The notes under the pieces are model-generated. The model saw only the letters and a program-made list of their open reading frames with translations. It did not search any database and had not been told where the DNA came from. Positions 1-8,200 of a stretch of DNA of 64,000 bases are shown here, in pieces. The position numbers were made by a program, and so were the translations under genes. Origin of the DNA: Phalacrocorax aristotelis. Taxonomy: Eukaryota; Chordata; Aves; Suliformes; Phalacrocoracidae. Location: the NCBI RefSeq assembly GCF_949628215.1, contig NW_027441111.1:1-64000 (forward strand), given 5' to 3'. Within the stretch, counting starts at the first letter, position 1. Each line of letters starts with the position of its first letter.

Positions 1-250
1 CATGGCGGGAGGCGCGGTCTTCCGGCGCTCGGGTGCCGGGCGGCCGTGGCGCGTACGGTACGCGAGGTGTATTTTTGGGGTTGGATTCGTGTTGATTACT
101 GGGGGCTTGCGGGTGCGGCCGCTTCCCGAGAAGCGGTGAGTTCCCCGGGAGCTGACAGAAGGGAAGAGGGAAAGGAGGAGGACGATGACCTTTTCCCCGT
201 GCCCAGGGCGCAGATGATGGCCGCCTCCCCGGCCCACCGGAGGTCCCGCT
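1..250 (+). promoter_or_regulatory. CpG-rich promoter-like region
   Basis: This stretch is GC-rich with dense CpG, unlike the CpG-poor satellite that fills most of the window. At 19-25 CTTCCGG is the reverse complement of the ETS-family site CCGGAAG, and GGGCGG at 38-43 fits an Sp1-type GC box. ATGGCGGGAGG at the left edge resembles the start region of TATA-less housekeeping promoters. No TATA box is visible. The transcription start may lie left of the window. The promoter role is inferred from composition and motifs only. Confidence 0.4.
2..135 (+). CDS. Candidate first coding exon, partial gene of unknown identity
   Basis: An ATG at position 2 opens a frame beginning MAGGAVFRRSGAGRPW that stays open for 44 codons plus two bases. 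It then meets a strong splice donor (GCG then GTGAGT, GT at 136-137). Unspliced, the frame stops at 137-139, so the donor sits at the end of the open frame. The protein is Arg/Gly-rich with a short hydrophobic stretch (IFGVGFVLITGG). I do not recognise it. Joining to the next candidate exon at 522 keeps the frame open through that exon. The joined frame then stops five codons into the third exon (TAG at 984-986), giving a product of about 112 residues. It could instead be the 5' part of a spliced non-coding RNA or a degenerate gene. The sequence left of position 1 is not available. Confidence 0.3.
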
Positions 251-521
251 CAGCCTCCCCTGGCCCCCCTTGCCCCGTGCGCCTGCCCCCAGCTCCGGCA
301 CCTCCCCATAAGCGTGCTGCATAGCCTTAGGCCGCCCCCAGGCCCTGTCGTGAAGGCAGCAAGCCGTCCCTCAAGCGCACTGGATTCCCCCTTGGCGCAG
401 GGGCCCTTAGCAGTAGCGTGGGGAGGGAGCGGTGTGTCCAGAAGCCCCTGCGGAAGGAGAGGCTTTGGCCAGGGTCGATCGACGGTAATGACGGTCGCTG
501 TTTCTTCTTTCCCTCTCCCAG
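136..521 (+). other. Candidate intron 1
   Basis: This is bounded by GTGAGT at 136 and a polypyrimidine tract ending in CCCAG at 517-521, which together form a plausible U2-type intron of 386 bp. The interior is GC-rich with no recognisable gene, repeat or RNA. Open frames on both strands across 250-900 reflect GC-rich, stop-poor composition. There is no supporting expression data. Confidence 0.35.
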
Positions 522-713
522 AGACCGTGCTGAGGACGTGGTTGTCTGTCCTTCCCCCGGGGATGCCGTTGCCTGCGGCCGTCTCAGGCTCGCGTGGCTT
601 CTCTCTGCCCGGCCTCGCTGTCCTCGCAGCGCAGGGCCGAAAAGGGATAGACAAAGCCCTTCCCGGCTGCGGACAGGAGCTGCCTCGGCTGAAGCTGGAG
701 ACGCCAACGAAAG
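522..713 (+). CDS. Candidate internal exon 2
   Basis: The exon lies between a strong acceptor (pyrimidine tract at 500-519, AG at 520-521) and a donor GTAAAG at 714-719 preceded by AAAG. Its length is 192 bp, exactly 64 codons. Read in the phase supplied by exon 1, it is fully open and encodes a low-complexity Arg/Ala/Ser-rich segment (DRAEDVVVCPSPGDAV near its start). The frame match is weak support, because a second frame is also open here. No protein family is recognised. Confidence 0.3.
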
Positions 714-971
714 GTAAAGAAGAAGAAACTGAAGGTGCTCTGGCTGCCAGCTGCCTTCCTGCCGCAGGCAAGAGAGAGCCTGTCCATGCAGGTGGGGGAG
801 GAAGGATCCCCCTTCATAGCCCGCAGCGGGCCAGGCCACCAACGTGCACCGTAGGGTCTGTACGCGTAACCCGGAGTTGGGTACAGGCGTGTAGTGCACC
901 AGCGAGCTAGGCTACGTGCCTAGGAAGCCTCATCTGGTAAGAGCTGTAAGACACCCACGTATTCTCTTCAG
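714..971 (+). other. Candidate intron 2
   Basis: GTAAAG at 714 and a CTCTTCAG acceptor ending at 971 bound 258 bp of unique sequence. It contains CpG-bearing stretches around 860-890 but no repeat or RNA gene that I can identify. Confidence 0.3.
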
Positions 972-1081
972 GTGGAGGACGGCCTAGAGTCTGGAGCTGC
1001 AGAAGAGGCAGGGAGGAGAGGAGGGGAAAGAAGCATCTGAACGGCTAAATTGTGCCAGCAGCGCTGAGAGCGAGAGTCGCG
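972..1081 (+). other. Candidate exon 3, mostly untranslated
   Basis: The segment runs from an AG acceptor at 970-971 to a strong donor GTGAGT at 1082-1087. It is purine-rich (GAGGAGAGGAGGGG-like), as exonic splicing enhancers often are. In the phase inherited from exons 1 and 2 it stops after five codons (TAG at 984-986), so most of it would be 3' UTR or non-coding. A strong donor after the stop would make such a transcript a candidate for nonsense-mediated decay, or point to a long non-coding RNA. I could not identify a following exon. A pyrimidine-rich acceptor at 1264-1265 is possible. Confidence 0.25.
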
Positions 1082-1423
1082 GTGAGTCCTGGGCCACTGG
1101 GGCCCCGTTGCCTCTCTTGTGCGTCCTGGGCCCTCCCTGTCTCTCCCCCGGCCCCCTCTCTTTCCTTACCTGCTGCAAAATTTACTTTTTTTTTTGCGCC
1201 CCCCCCCCCCGCACCTTCTTTCTCCATCTCGCTCTGAGTGTCTCCCTGCCTCCCCGTCTTTTCAGTCCTCCCTCTCTCTGTCCTGTAGCCTGTGGCTCCT
1301 TTTTCTTTCTCCGCCTCTCTCTGCCTGGCTCTGGCTCCGTTTTTTTTTTTTTTATTCCTCCTGCTCTGTCCTGTAGCCTGTCGGTGTTTTGTTGTTCTCT
1401 GGCTCTCTTGATCTGACTCCCTG
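1082..1423 (+). repeat. Pyrimidine-rich low-complexity region with homopolymer runs
   Basis: The + strand is dominated by C and T. It contains T10 at 1186-1195, C12 at 1199-1210 and T14 at 1340-1353. The decamer TCCTGTAGCC occurs at 1281 and again at 1369, so the tract probably expanded partly by an ~88-bp duplication. Several CAG/TAG acceptor-like sites lie in it (1264-1265 is the best). It reads as intron sequence or a degenerate polypyrimidine repeat. No gene is visible. Confidence 0.6.
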
Positions 1424-1494
1424 TGTTACCGAAAAACGCGTTAAAATCGGAAACGACTCCTCAACACCAATTTAGTATTAAAGAGCAGGCATTC

Positions 1495-1500
1495 TTTATT
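1495..1500 (-). terminator. LTR polyadenylation signal
   Basis: AATAAA on the minus strand lies ~70 bp downstream of the TATA box and ~70 bp before the CA end of the element. This is the normal position at the R/U5 boundary of an LTR. Confidence 0.5.
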
Positions 1501-1567
1501 CGCGGCGCCGGACGCACGGGGGATCGCTCCTCCTCGCGGGCGTACCTCACATAGCTTTCCCGTACAA

Positions 1568-1573
1568 TTTATA
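1568..1573 (-). promoter_or_regulatory. LTR TATA box
   Basis: TATAAA on the minus strand lies ~50 bp downstream, in LTR sense, of the CCAAT box at 1623-1627. Transcription would start near 1540 and run leftwards, antisense to the candidate exons. Confidence 0.5.
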
Positions 1574-1683
1574 GATGAAAATTTCACATACTCATACATA
1601 GTCATTATTGTCCTGTCTGCTGATTGGTACAAACTTGCTCGTTCCCTATGTCAATCACTGCGCAGGCTCGGTTGTCCCTCCCA

Positions 1684-1731
1684 GTACAGTGCGGGGAACG
1701 GGGACGTACAGTGCGGGGAACGGGGACGTAC
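1684..1731. repeat. 22-bp tandem repeat at the LTR/satellite junction
   Basis: GTAC followed by AGTGCGGGGAACGGGGAC repeats with a 22-bp period (GTAC at 1684, 1706 and 1728), giving about 2.2 copies. It sits exactly between the LTR end and the first ACTGGG monomers. It keeps the GTAC spacing of the satellite dimer but differs in sequence, so it may be a diverged satellite edge. Confidence 0.8.
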
Positions 1732-2684
1732 CAGGATCTACTGGGTTGTACTGGGAGGGAACTGGGACGTACTGGGAGGCTCTACAATGTCCTGGGATGT
1801 CCTGGGATGTAGTGTGGAGGAACTAGGATGTACAGGCTTGTACTGGGTTGTACCGGGTGGAACTGGCAGGAATTTGGGATGTACCAGGATGTACTGGGAT
1901 GTACTGGGAGGTAACTGTTATGTACTGGGAAGGAACTGGTAGGGAACTGGGATGTACTGGTATGTACTGGGAGGGAAGTGTTATGTACTGAGGGGAACTG
2001 GGACGTACTGGGATGTGCTGGGAGGGAACTGTGAAGTACTGGGATGTACTTAGAGGGAACTGCGATGTGCTGGGAGGGAACTGTGAAGTACTGGGATGTA
2101 CTGGGATGTACTGGGATGTACTGGGATGTACTGGGATGTACTGGGATGTACTGGGATGGAACTGGGATGTACTGGGATGTACTGGGAAGGCACTGGAATG
2201 TAATGGGATGTACTGGGAGGGAACTGGGATGTACTGGGAGGCACTACAATGTGCTGGGATGTCCTGGGACGTACCGTGGAGGAAGTAGGGTGTACAGGCT
2301 TGTACTGGGTTGTACCGGGTGGAACTAACAGGGATTTGGGATGTACCAGGATCTACTGGGATGTACTGGGATGTACTGGGAGGGAAGAGTTATGTACTGA
2401 GGGGAACTGGGACGTACTGGGATGTGCTGGGAGGGAACTGTGAAGTACTGGGATGTACTTAGAGGGAACTGGGATGTACTGGGAGGGAACTGGGATGTAC
2501 TGGGTGGAAAGTGTTGGGAATTGGGATTTACTGGGAGGGAACTGGGATGGAGTGGGAGGGAACTGGGATGTAGTGGGACATACTGGGAGGGAACTGGGAT
2601 GTACTGGGACAGACTGGGAGGGATCTGGGATGTACTGGGATGCACTGGTAGGGAACTGGGATGTACTGGGAGGAATCTGGAATG
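1732..2684 (+). repeat. Left-edge satellite, G-rich orientation only
   Basis: About 950 bp of ACTGGGATGT / ACTGGGAGGGA monomers, all with the G-rich strand on top and no inverted arm. Two landmark copies lie here: a diverged one at 1779 (CTCTACAATGTCC form) and a closer one at 2241, 462 bp apart. A pure run of the 10-bp monomer occupies ~2093-2157. Divergence of both landmarks from the internal consensus fits the general rule that satellite edges escape homogenisation. Confidence 0.9.
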
Positions 2685-2983
2685 TCCCAGTTGACACCCA
2701 CTTCCCTCCCAGTGCCTCCCAGTATATCCCAGTTTCCTCCCAGTACATCCCAGTAAATCCCAGTTTGCTCCCAGTTTCCTCCCAGTACATCCCAGTAAAT
2801 CCCAGCTCGCTCCCAGTACATGCCAATACATCGCCGTACATTCCAGTACATCCCAGTTTCCTACCAGTTCATCCCCTTACATCCCAATTCCCTCCCGGTT
2901 CACTACCACTTCTTTCCCAGTGCCTCCCAATACATCCCAGTTCCGTCCCATTACATCCCAGTACATCCCAGCTCCCTCCCAGT
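2685..2983 (-). repeat. First inverted (C-rich) arm of the array
   Basis: The polarity flips within AATGTCCCAGTTGACACCC at 2681-2699. From here to 2983 the monomers are on the minus strand (CCCAGTACATCCCAGT form). This switch sequence recurs in nearly every later unit and is non-periodic. The arm is shorter than in most later units. Confidence 0.9.
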
Positions 2984-3011
2984 ACTGGGAGGGAGCTGGG
3001 ATGTACTGGGA
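2956..3011. repeat. Perfect 56-bp palindrome at first arm junction
   Basis: Arms of 28 bp meet between 2983 and 2984 with no spacer and no mismatch; the centre is CCCTCCCAGTACTGGGAGGG. This copy has AGCTCCC on the left and GGGAGCT on the right, a matched pair. Most other units have GTTCCC or GGTCCC on the left and GGGAACT on the right. Confidence 0.9.
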
Positions 3012-5263
3012 GGCACTACAATGTGCGGGGATGCCCTGGGATGTACCGTGGAGGAACTAGGATGTACAGGCTTGTACTGGGTTGTACCGGGTGGAACTGG
3101 CAGGGATTTGGGATGTACCAGGATCTACTAGGATGTACTGGGATGTACTGGGAGGTAACTGTTATGTACTGGGAAGGAACTGGTAGGGAACTGGGATGTA
3201 CTGTGAGGGAACTGGGATGTACTGTGAGGACACTGGGATGTACTGGTATGTACTGGGAGGGAAGTGTTATGTACTGAGGGGAACTGGGACGTACTGGGAT
3301 GTACTGGGAGGGAACTGTGAAGTACTGGGATGTACTGGGAGTCAACTGGGAGGGAACTGGTATGTAGTAGGATGTACTGGGAGGGAACTGGTATGTACTG
3401 GGAGGGAACTGGTATGTACTGGGAGGGAACTGGTATGTACTGGGAGGGAACTGGGATGTACTGGGATGTAGTGGGAGGGAACTGGAGGGAACTGGGATGT
3501 ACTGGGATGTACTGGGACGGACTGGGAGGGAACTGGGATGTACTGGGAGGGGATTGGGACGGACTGGGAGGGAACTGGGATGTACTGGGCTGCACTGGTA
3601 GGGAACTGGGATGTACTGGGAGGAAACTGGAATGTCCCAGTTGACACCCACTTCCCTCCCAATGCCTCCCAGTATATCCCAGTTTCCTCCCAGTATATCC
3701 CAGTTTCCTCCCAGTATATCCCAGTTTCCTCCCAGTACATCCCAGTAAATCCCAGCTCGCTCCCAGTACATGCCAATACATCGCTGTACATTCCAGTTCT
3801 GTTCCTGTACATCCCAATACATCCCCGTTCCATGCCAGTACATCCCAGTTTCCTACCAGTTCATCCCCGTACATCCCAATTCCCTCCCGGTTCACTACCA
3901 CTTCTTTCCCAGTGCCTCCCAATACATCCCAGTTCCGTCCCATTACATCCCAGTACATCCCAGTTCCCTCCCAGTACGTCCCAGTTCCCTCCCAGTACAT
4001 CCCAGGTCCCTCCCAGTACTGGGAGGGAACTGGGATGTACTGGGAGGCACTACAATGTGCGGGGATGCCCTGGGATGTACCGTGGAGGAACTAGGATGTA
4101 CAGGCTTGTACTGGGTTGTACCGGGTGGAACTGGCAGGGATTTGAAATGTCCTAGGATCTACTAGGATGTACTGGGATGTACTGGGAGGTAACTGTTGTG
4201 TACTGGGAGTGAACTGGGAGAGAACTGGGATGTACTGGGAGGGAACTGGGATGTACTGTGAGGACACTGGGATGTACTGGTATGTACTGGGAGGGAAGTG
4301 TTATGTACTGAGGGGAACTGGGACGTACTGGGACGTGCTGGGAGGGAACTATGAAGTATTGGGATGTACTTAGAGGGAACTGGGATGTACTGGGAGGGAA
4401 CTGGGAGTGAACTGGGAGGGAACTGTGAAGTACTGGGATGTACTGGGAGGGAACTGGGATGTACTGGGAGGGAACTGGGATGTACTGGGTGGAAAATGTT
4501 GGGAATTGGGATTTAGTGGGAGGGAACTGGGATGGACTGGGAGGGAACTGGGATGTAGTGGGACATACTGGGAGGGAACTGGGATGTACTGGGGTGTACT
4601 GGGAGGGAACTGTTATGTACCGAGGGGGAACTGGGATGTACTGGGAGTGAACTGTGAAGTACTGGGATGTACTTAGAGGGAAGTGGGAGGGAACTTGGAT
4701 GTAGTGGGAGGGAACTGGGATTTACTTGGAGGAAAGTGGCATGTACTGGGATGTAGTGGGATGGAACTGGGAGTGAACTGTGTGTGAACTGTGAGGGAAC
4801 TGGGATGTACTGTGAGGGAACTGGGATGTACTGGGATGTACTGGGACGGACTGGGAGGGAACTGGGATGTACTGGGAGGGATCTGGGATGTACTGGGATG
4901 CACTGGTAGGGAACTGGGATGTACTGGGAGGAAACTGGAATGTCCCAGTTGACACCCACTTCCCTCCCAGTGCCTCCCAGTATATCCCAGTTTCCTCCCA
5001 GTACATCCCAGTAAATCCCAGCTCGCTGCCAGTACATCCCAGTACATCGCAGTACATTCCAGTTCCGTTCCTGTACATCCCAATACATCCCCGTTCCATG
5101 CCAGTACATCCCAGTTCCCAACCAGTTCATCCCCGTACATTCCAGTTCCCTCCCGGTTCACTACCACTTCTTTCCCAGTTCCGTCCCATTACATCCCAGT
5201 TCCGTCCCATTACATCCCAGTACATCCCAGGTCCCTCCCAGTACATCCCAGTTCCCTCCCAGT
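2984..5263. repeat. Transitional composite units (landmarks 3013, 4047)
   Basis: These are the first two full palindromic units, with landmark spacings of 1034 and 1246 bp. The first is class B with a CTACTAGG ending that looks like an A/B mixture; the second is class A. The second also holds a diverged form of the ~300-bp long module: TGTTATGTACCGAGG near 4612, ACTTAGAGGGAAGTGGG near 4670 and ACTGTGTGTGAAC near 4778. Both differ from the internal consensus more than later units do. Confidence 0.85.
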
Positions 5264-5293
5264 ACTGGGAGGGAACTGGGATGTACTGGGAGG
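5234..5293. repeat. Perfect 60-bp palindrome
   Basis: Two 30-bp arms meet between 5263 and 5264 without mismatch. The same perfect state occurs at 8959-9018, 22632-22691, 29436-29495, 35818-35877 and 50306-50365. In those five later cases the preceding C-rich arm has the GTTTACACCC switch variant. Confidence 0.88.
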
Positions 5294-8200
5294 CACTACA
5301 ATGTGCGGGGATGCCCTGGGATGTACTGTGGAGGAACTAGGATGTACAGGCTTGTACTGGGTTGTACCGGGTGGAACTGGCAGGGATTTGGGATGTACCA
5401 GGATCTACTGGGATGTACTGGGAGGTAACTGTTATGTACTGGGAAGGAACAGGAAGGGAACTGGGATGTACTGGTAGGGAACTGGGATGTACTGGGAGGG
5501 AACTGGGACGTACTGTGAGGACACTGGGATGTACTGGTATGTACTGGGAGGGAAGTGTTATGTACTGAGGGGAACTGGGACGTACTGGGATGTACTGGTA
5601 GGGAACTGGGATGTACTGGGAGGGAACTGGGACGTACTGTGAGGACACTGGGATGTACTGGTATGTACTGGGAGGGAAGTGTTATGTACTGAGGGGAACT
5701 GGGACGTACTGGGATGTACTGGGAGGGAACTGTGAAGTACTGGGATGTACTGGGAGTGAACTGGGAGGGAACTGGTATGTAGTAGGATGTACTGGGTGGG
5801 AACTGGGACGTACCGGGAGGGAACTGGGACGTACCGGGAGGGAACTGGGACGTACTGGGAGGGAACTGGGATGTACTGGGATGTAGTGGGAGGGAACTGG
5901 GAGGGAACTGGGATGTACTGGGAGGGAACTGGCATGTACTGGGAGGGAATTGGGATGTACTGGGACATACTGGCAGGGAACTGGGATGTACTGGGAGGGG
6001 ATTGGGACGGACTGGGAGGGAACTGGGATGTACTGGGCTGCACTGGTAGGGAACTGGGATGTACTGGGAGGAAACTGGAATGTCCCAGTTGACACCCACT
6101 TCCCTCCCAATGCCTCCCAGTATATCCCAGTTTCCTCCCAGTATATCCCAGTTTCCTCCCAGTACATCCCAGTAAATCCCAGCTCGCTGCCAGTACATGC
6201 CAATACATTGCTGTACATTCCAGTTCTGTTCCTGTACATCCCAATACATCCCCGTTCCATGCCAGTACATCCCAGTTTCCTACCAGTTCATCCCCGTACA
6301 TCCCAATTCCCTCCCGGTTCACTACCACTTCTTTCCCAGTGCCTCCCAATACATCCCAGTTCCGTCCCATTACATCCCAGTACATCCCAGTTCCCTCCCA
6401 GTACGTCCCAGGTCCCTCCCAGTACATCCCAGGTCCCTCCCAGTACTGGGAGGGAACTGGGATGTACTGGGAGGCACTACAATGTGCGGGGATGCCCTGG
6501 GATGTACCGTGGAGGAACTAGGATGTACAGGCTTGTACTGGGTTGTACCGGGTGGAACTGGCAGGGATTTGAAATGTCCTAGGATCTACTAGGATGTACT
6601 GGGAGGTAACTGTTATGTACTGGGAGTGAACTGGGAGGGAACTGGGATGTACTGGTAGGGAACTGGGATGTACTGTGAGGGAACTGGGACGTAGTGTGAG
6701 GACACTGGGATGTACTGTTATGTACTGGGAGGGAAGTGTTATGTACTGAGGGGAACTGGTGCGTACTGGGATGTACTGGGATGGAACTGTGAAGTACTGG
6801 GATGTACTGGGAGTGAACTGGGAGGGAACTGGTATGTAGTAGGATGTACTGGGTGGGAACTGGGATGTACTGGGAGGGAACTGGGATGTAGTGGGAGGGA
6901 ACTGGGAGGGAACTGGGATGTACTGGGAGGGAACTGGGATGTACTGGGAGGGAACTGGGATGTACTGGGACATACTGGCAGGGAACTGGGATGTACTGGG
7001 AGGGGATTGGGATGTACTGGGAGGGAACTTGGATGTATTGGGAGGGAAGTGTTATGTACCAAGGGGGAACTGGGACGTACTGGGATGTAGTGGGAGTGAA
7101 CTGTGAAGTACTGGGATGTACTGTGAGGGAACTGGGATGTACTGGGAGGGAACTTTAAAGTACTGGGATGTACTTAGAGGAAACTGGGAGGCAACTGGCA
7201 TGTACTGGGATGTACTGGAATGGAACTGAGAGTGAACTGTGTGTGAACTGGGAGGGAACTGGGATGTACTGTGAGGGAACTGGGATGTACTGGGAGGGAC
7301 TGGGAGGGATCTGGGATGTACTGGGCTGCACTGGTAGGGAACTGGGATGTACTGGGAGGAAACTGGAATGTCCCAGTTGACACCCACTTCCCTCCCAATG
7401 CCTCCCAGTTTATCCCAGTTTCCTCCCAGTATATCCCAGTTTCCTCCCAGTACATCCCAGTAAATCCCAGTTCGCTCCCAGTACATCCCAGTACATCGCA
7501 GTACATTCCAGTTCCGTTCCTGTACATCCCAATACATCCCCGTTCCATGCCAGTACATCCCAGTTTCCTACCAGTTCATCCCCGTACATCCCAATTCCCT
7601 CCCGGTTCACTACCACTTCTTTCCCAGTGCCTCCCAATACATCCCAGTTCCGTCCCATTACATCCCAGTACGTCCCAGTTCCCTCCCAGTACGTCCCAGT
7701 TCCCTCCCAGTACATCCCAGGTCCCTCCCAGTACTGGGAGGGAACTGGGATGTACTGGGAGGCACTACAATGTGCGGGGATGCCCTGGGATGTACTGTGG
7801 AGGAACTAGGATGTACAGGCTTGTACTGGGTTGTACCGGGTGGAACTGGCAGGGATTTGGGATGTACCAGGATCTACTGGGATGTACTGGGATGTACTGG
7901 GAGGTAACTGTTATGTACTGGGAGTGAACTGGGAGGGAACTGGGACGTACTGGTAGGGAACTGGGATGTACTGTGAGGGAACTGGGACGTACTGTGAGGA
8001 CACTGGGATGTACTGTTATGTACTGGGAGGGAAGTGTTATGTACTGAGGGGAACTGGTGTGTACTGGGATGTACCGGGTGGAACTGTGAAGTACTGGGAT
8101 GTACTGGTAGTGAACTGGGAGGGAACTGGTATGTAGTAGGATGTACTGGGTGGGAACTGGGATGTACCAGGATGTACTGGGATGTACTGGGAGGGAACTG

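Larger units (their letters stand above)
1424..1688 (-). mobile_element. Antisense solo or partial LTR of an endogenous retrovirus
   Basis: Read on the minus strand, the element has LTR parts in the right order: a CCAAT box (1623-1627), TATAAA (1568-1573), AATAAA poly-A signal (1495-1500), then a ~70-base U5-like tail ending GGTAACA at 1424. If it begins TGTACTGGGAGGGA at 1688, it is bounded by TG and CA, as retroviral LTRs are, with a length of ~265 bp. The TATA-to-polyA distance of ~70 bp fits a short R region. No internal gag/pol/env sequence is present: the + strand left of it is a pyrimidine tract and the right side is satellite. No primer-binding site starting TGG follows the U5 end. 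I found no clear target-site duplication, so it may be a solo LTR or one truncated in U3 by the satellite. The family is not identified. Confidence 0.65.

Noticed and set aside
250..910. Overlapping open frames on both strands at 250-910
   Set aside because: GC-rich CpG-island sequence is poor in stop codons, so long overlapping frames are expected. No motif or family is visible, and splice signals give a better account.
1390..1423. Primer-binding site and internal retroviral sequence next to the LTR
   Set aside because: In LTR sense the bases after the CA end do not begin with TGG, and no gag- or pol-like frame follows. It is treated as a solo or partial LTR.
1441..1632. 63-codon minus-strand frame inside the LTR
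   Set aside because: It lies across TATA, R and U5 signals and has no recognisable protein feature.
1418..1694. Target-site duplication around the LTR
   Set aside because: The flanks (ACTCCC or CTCCCTG on the left, GTGCGG on the right) do not match, so the insertion boundaries stay uncertain.
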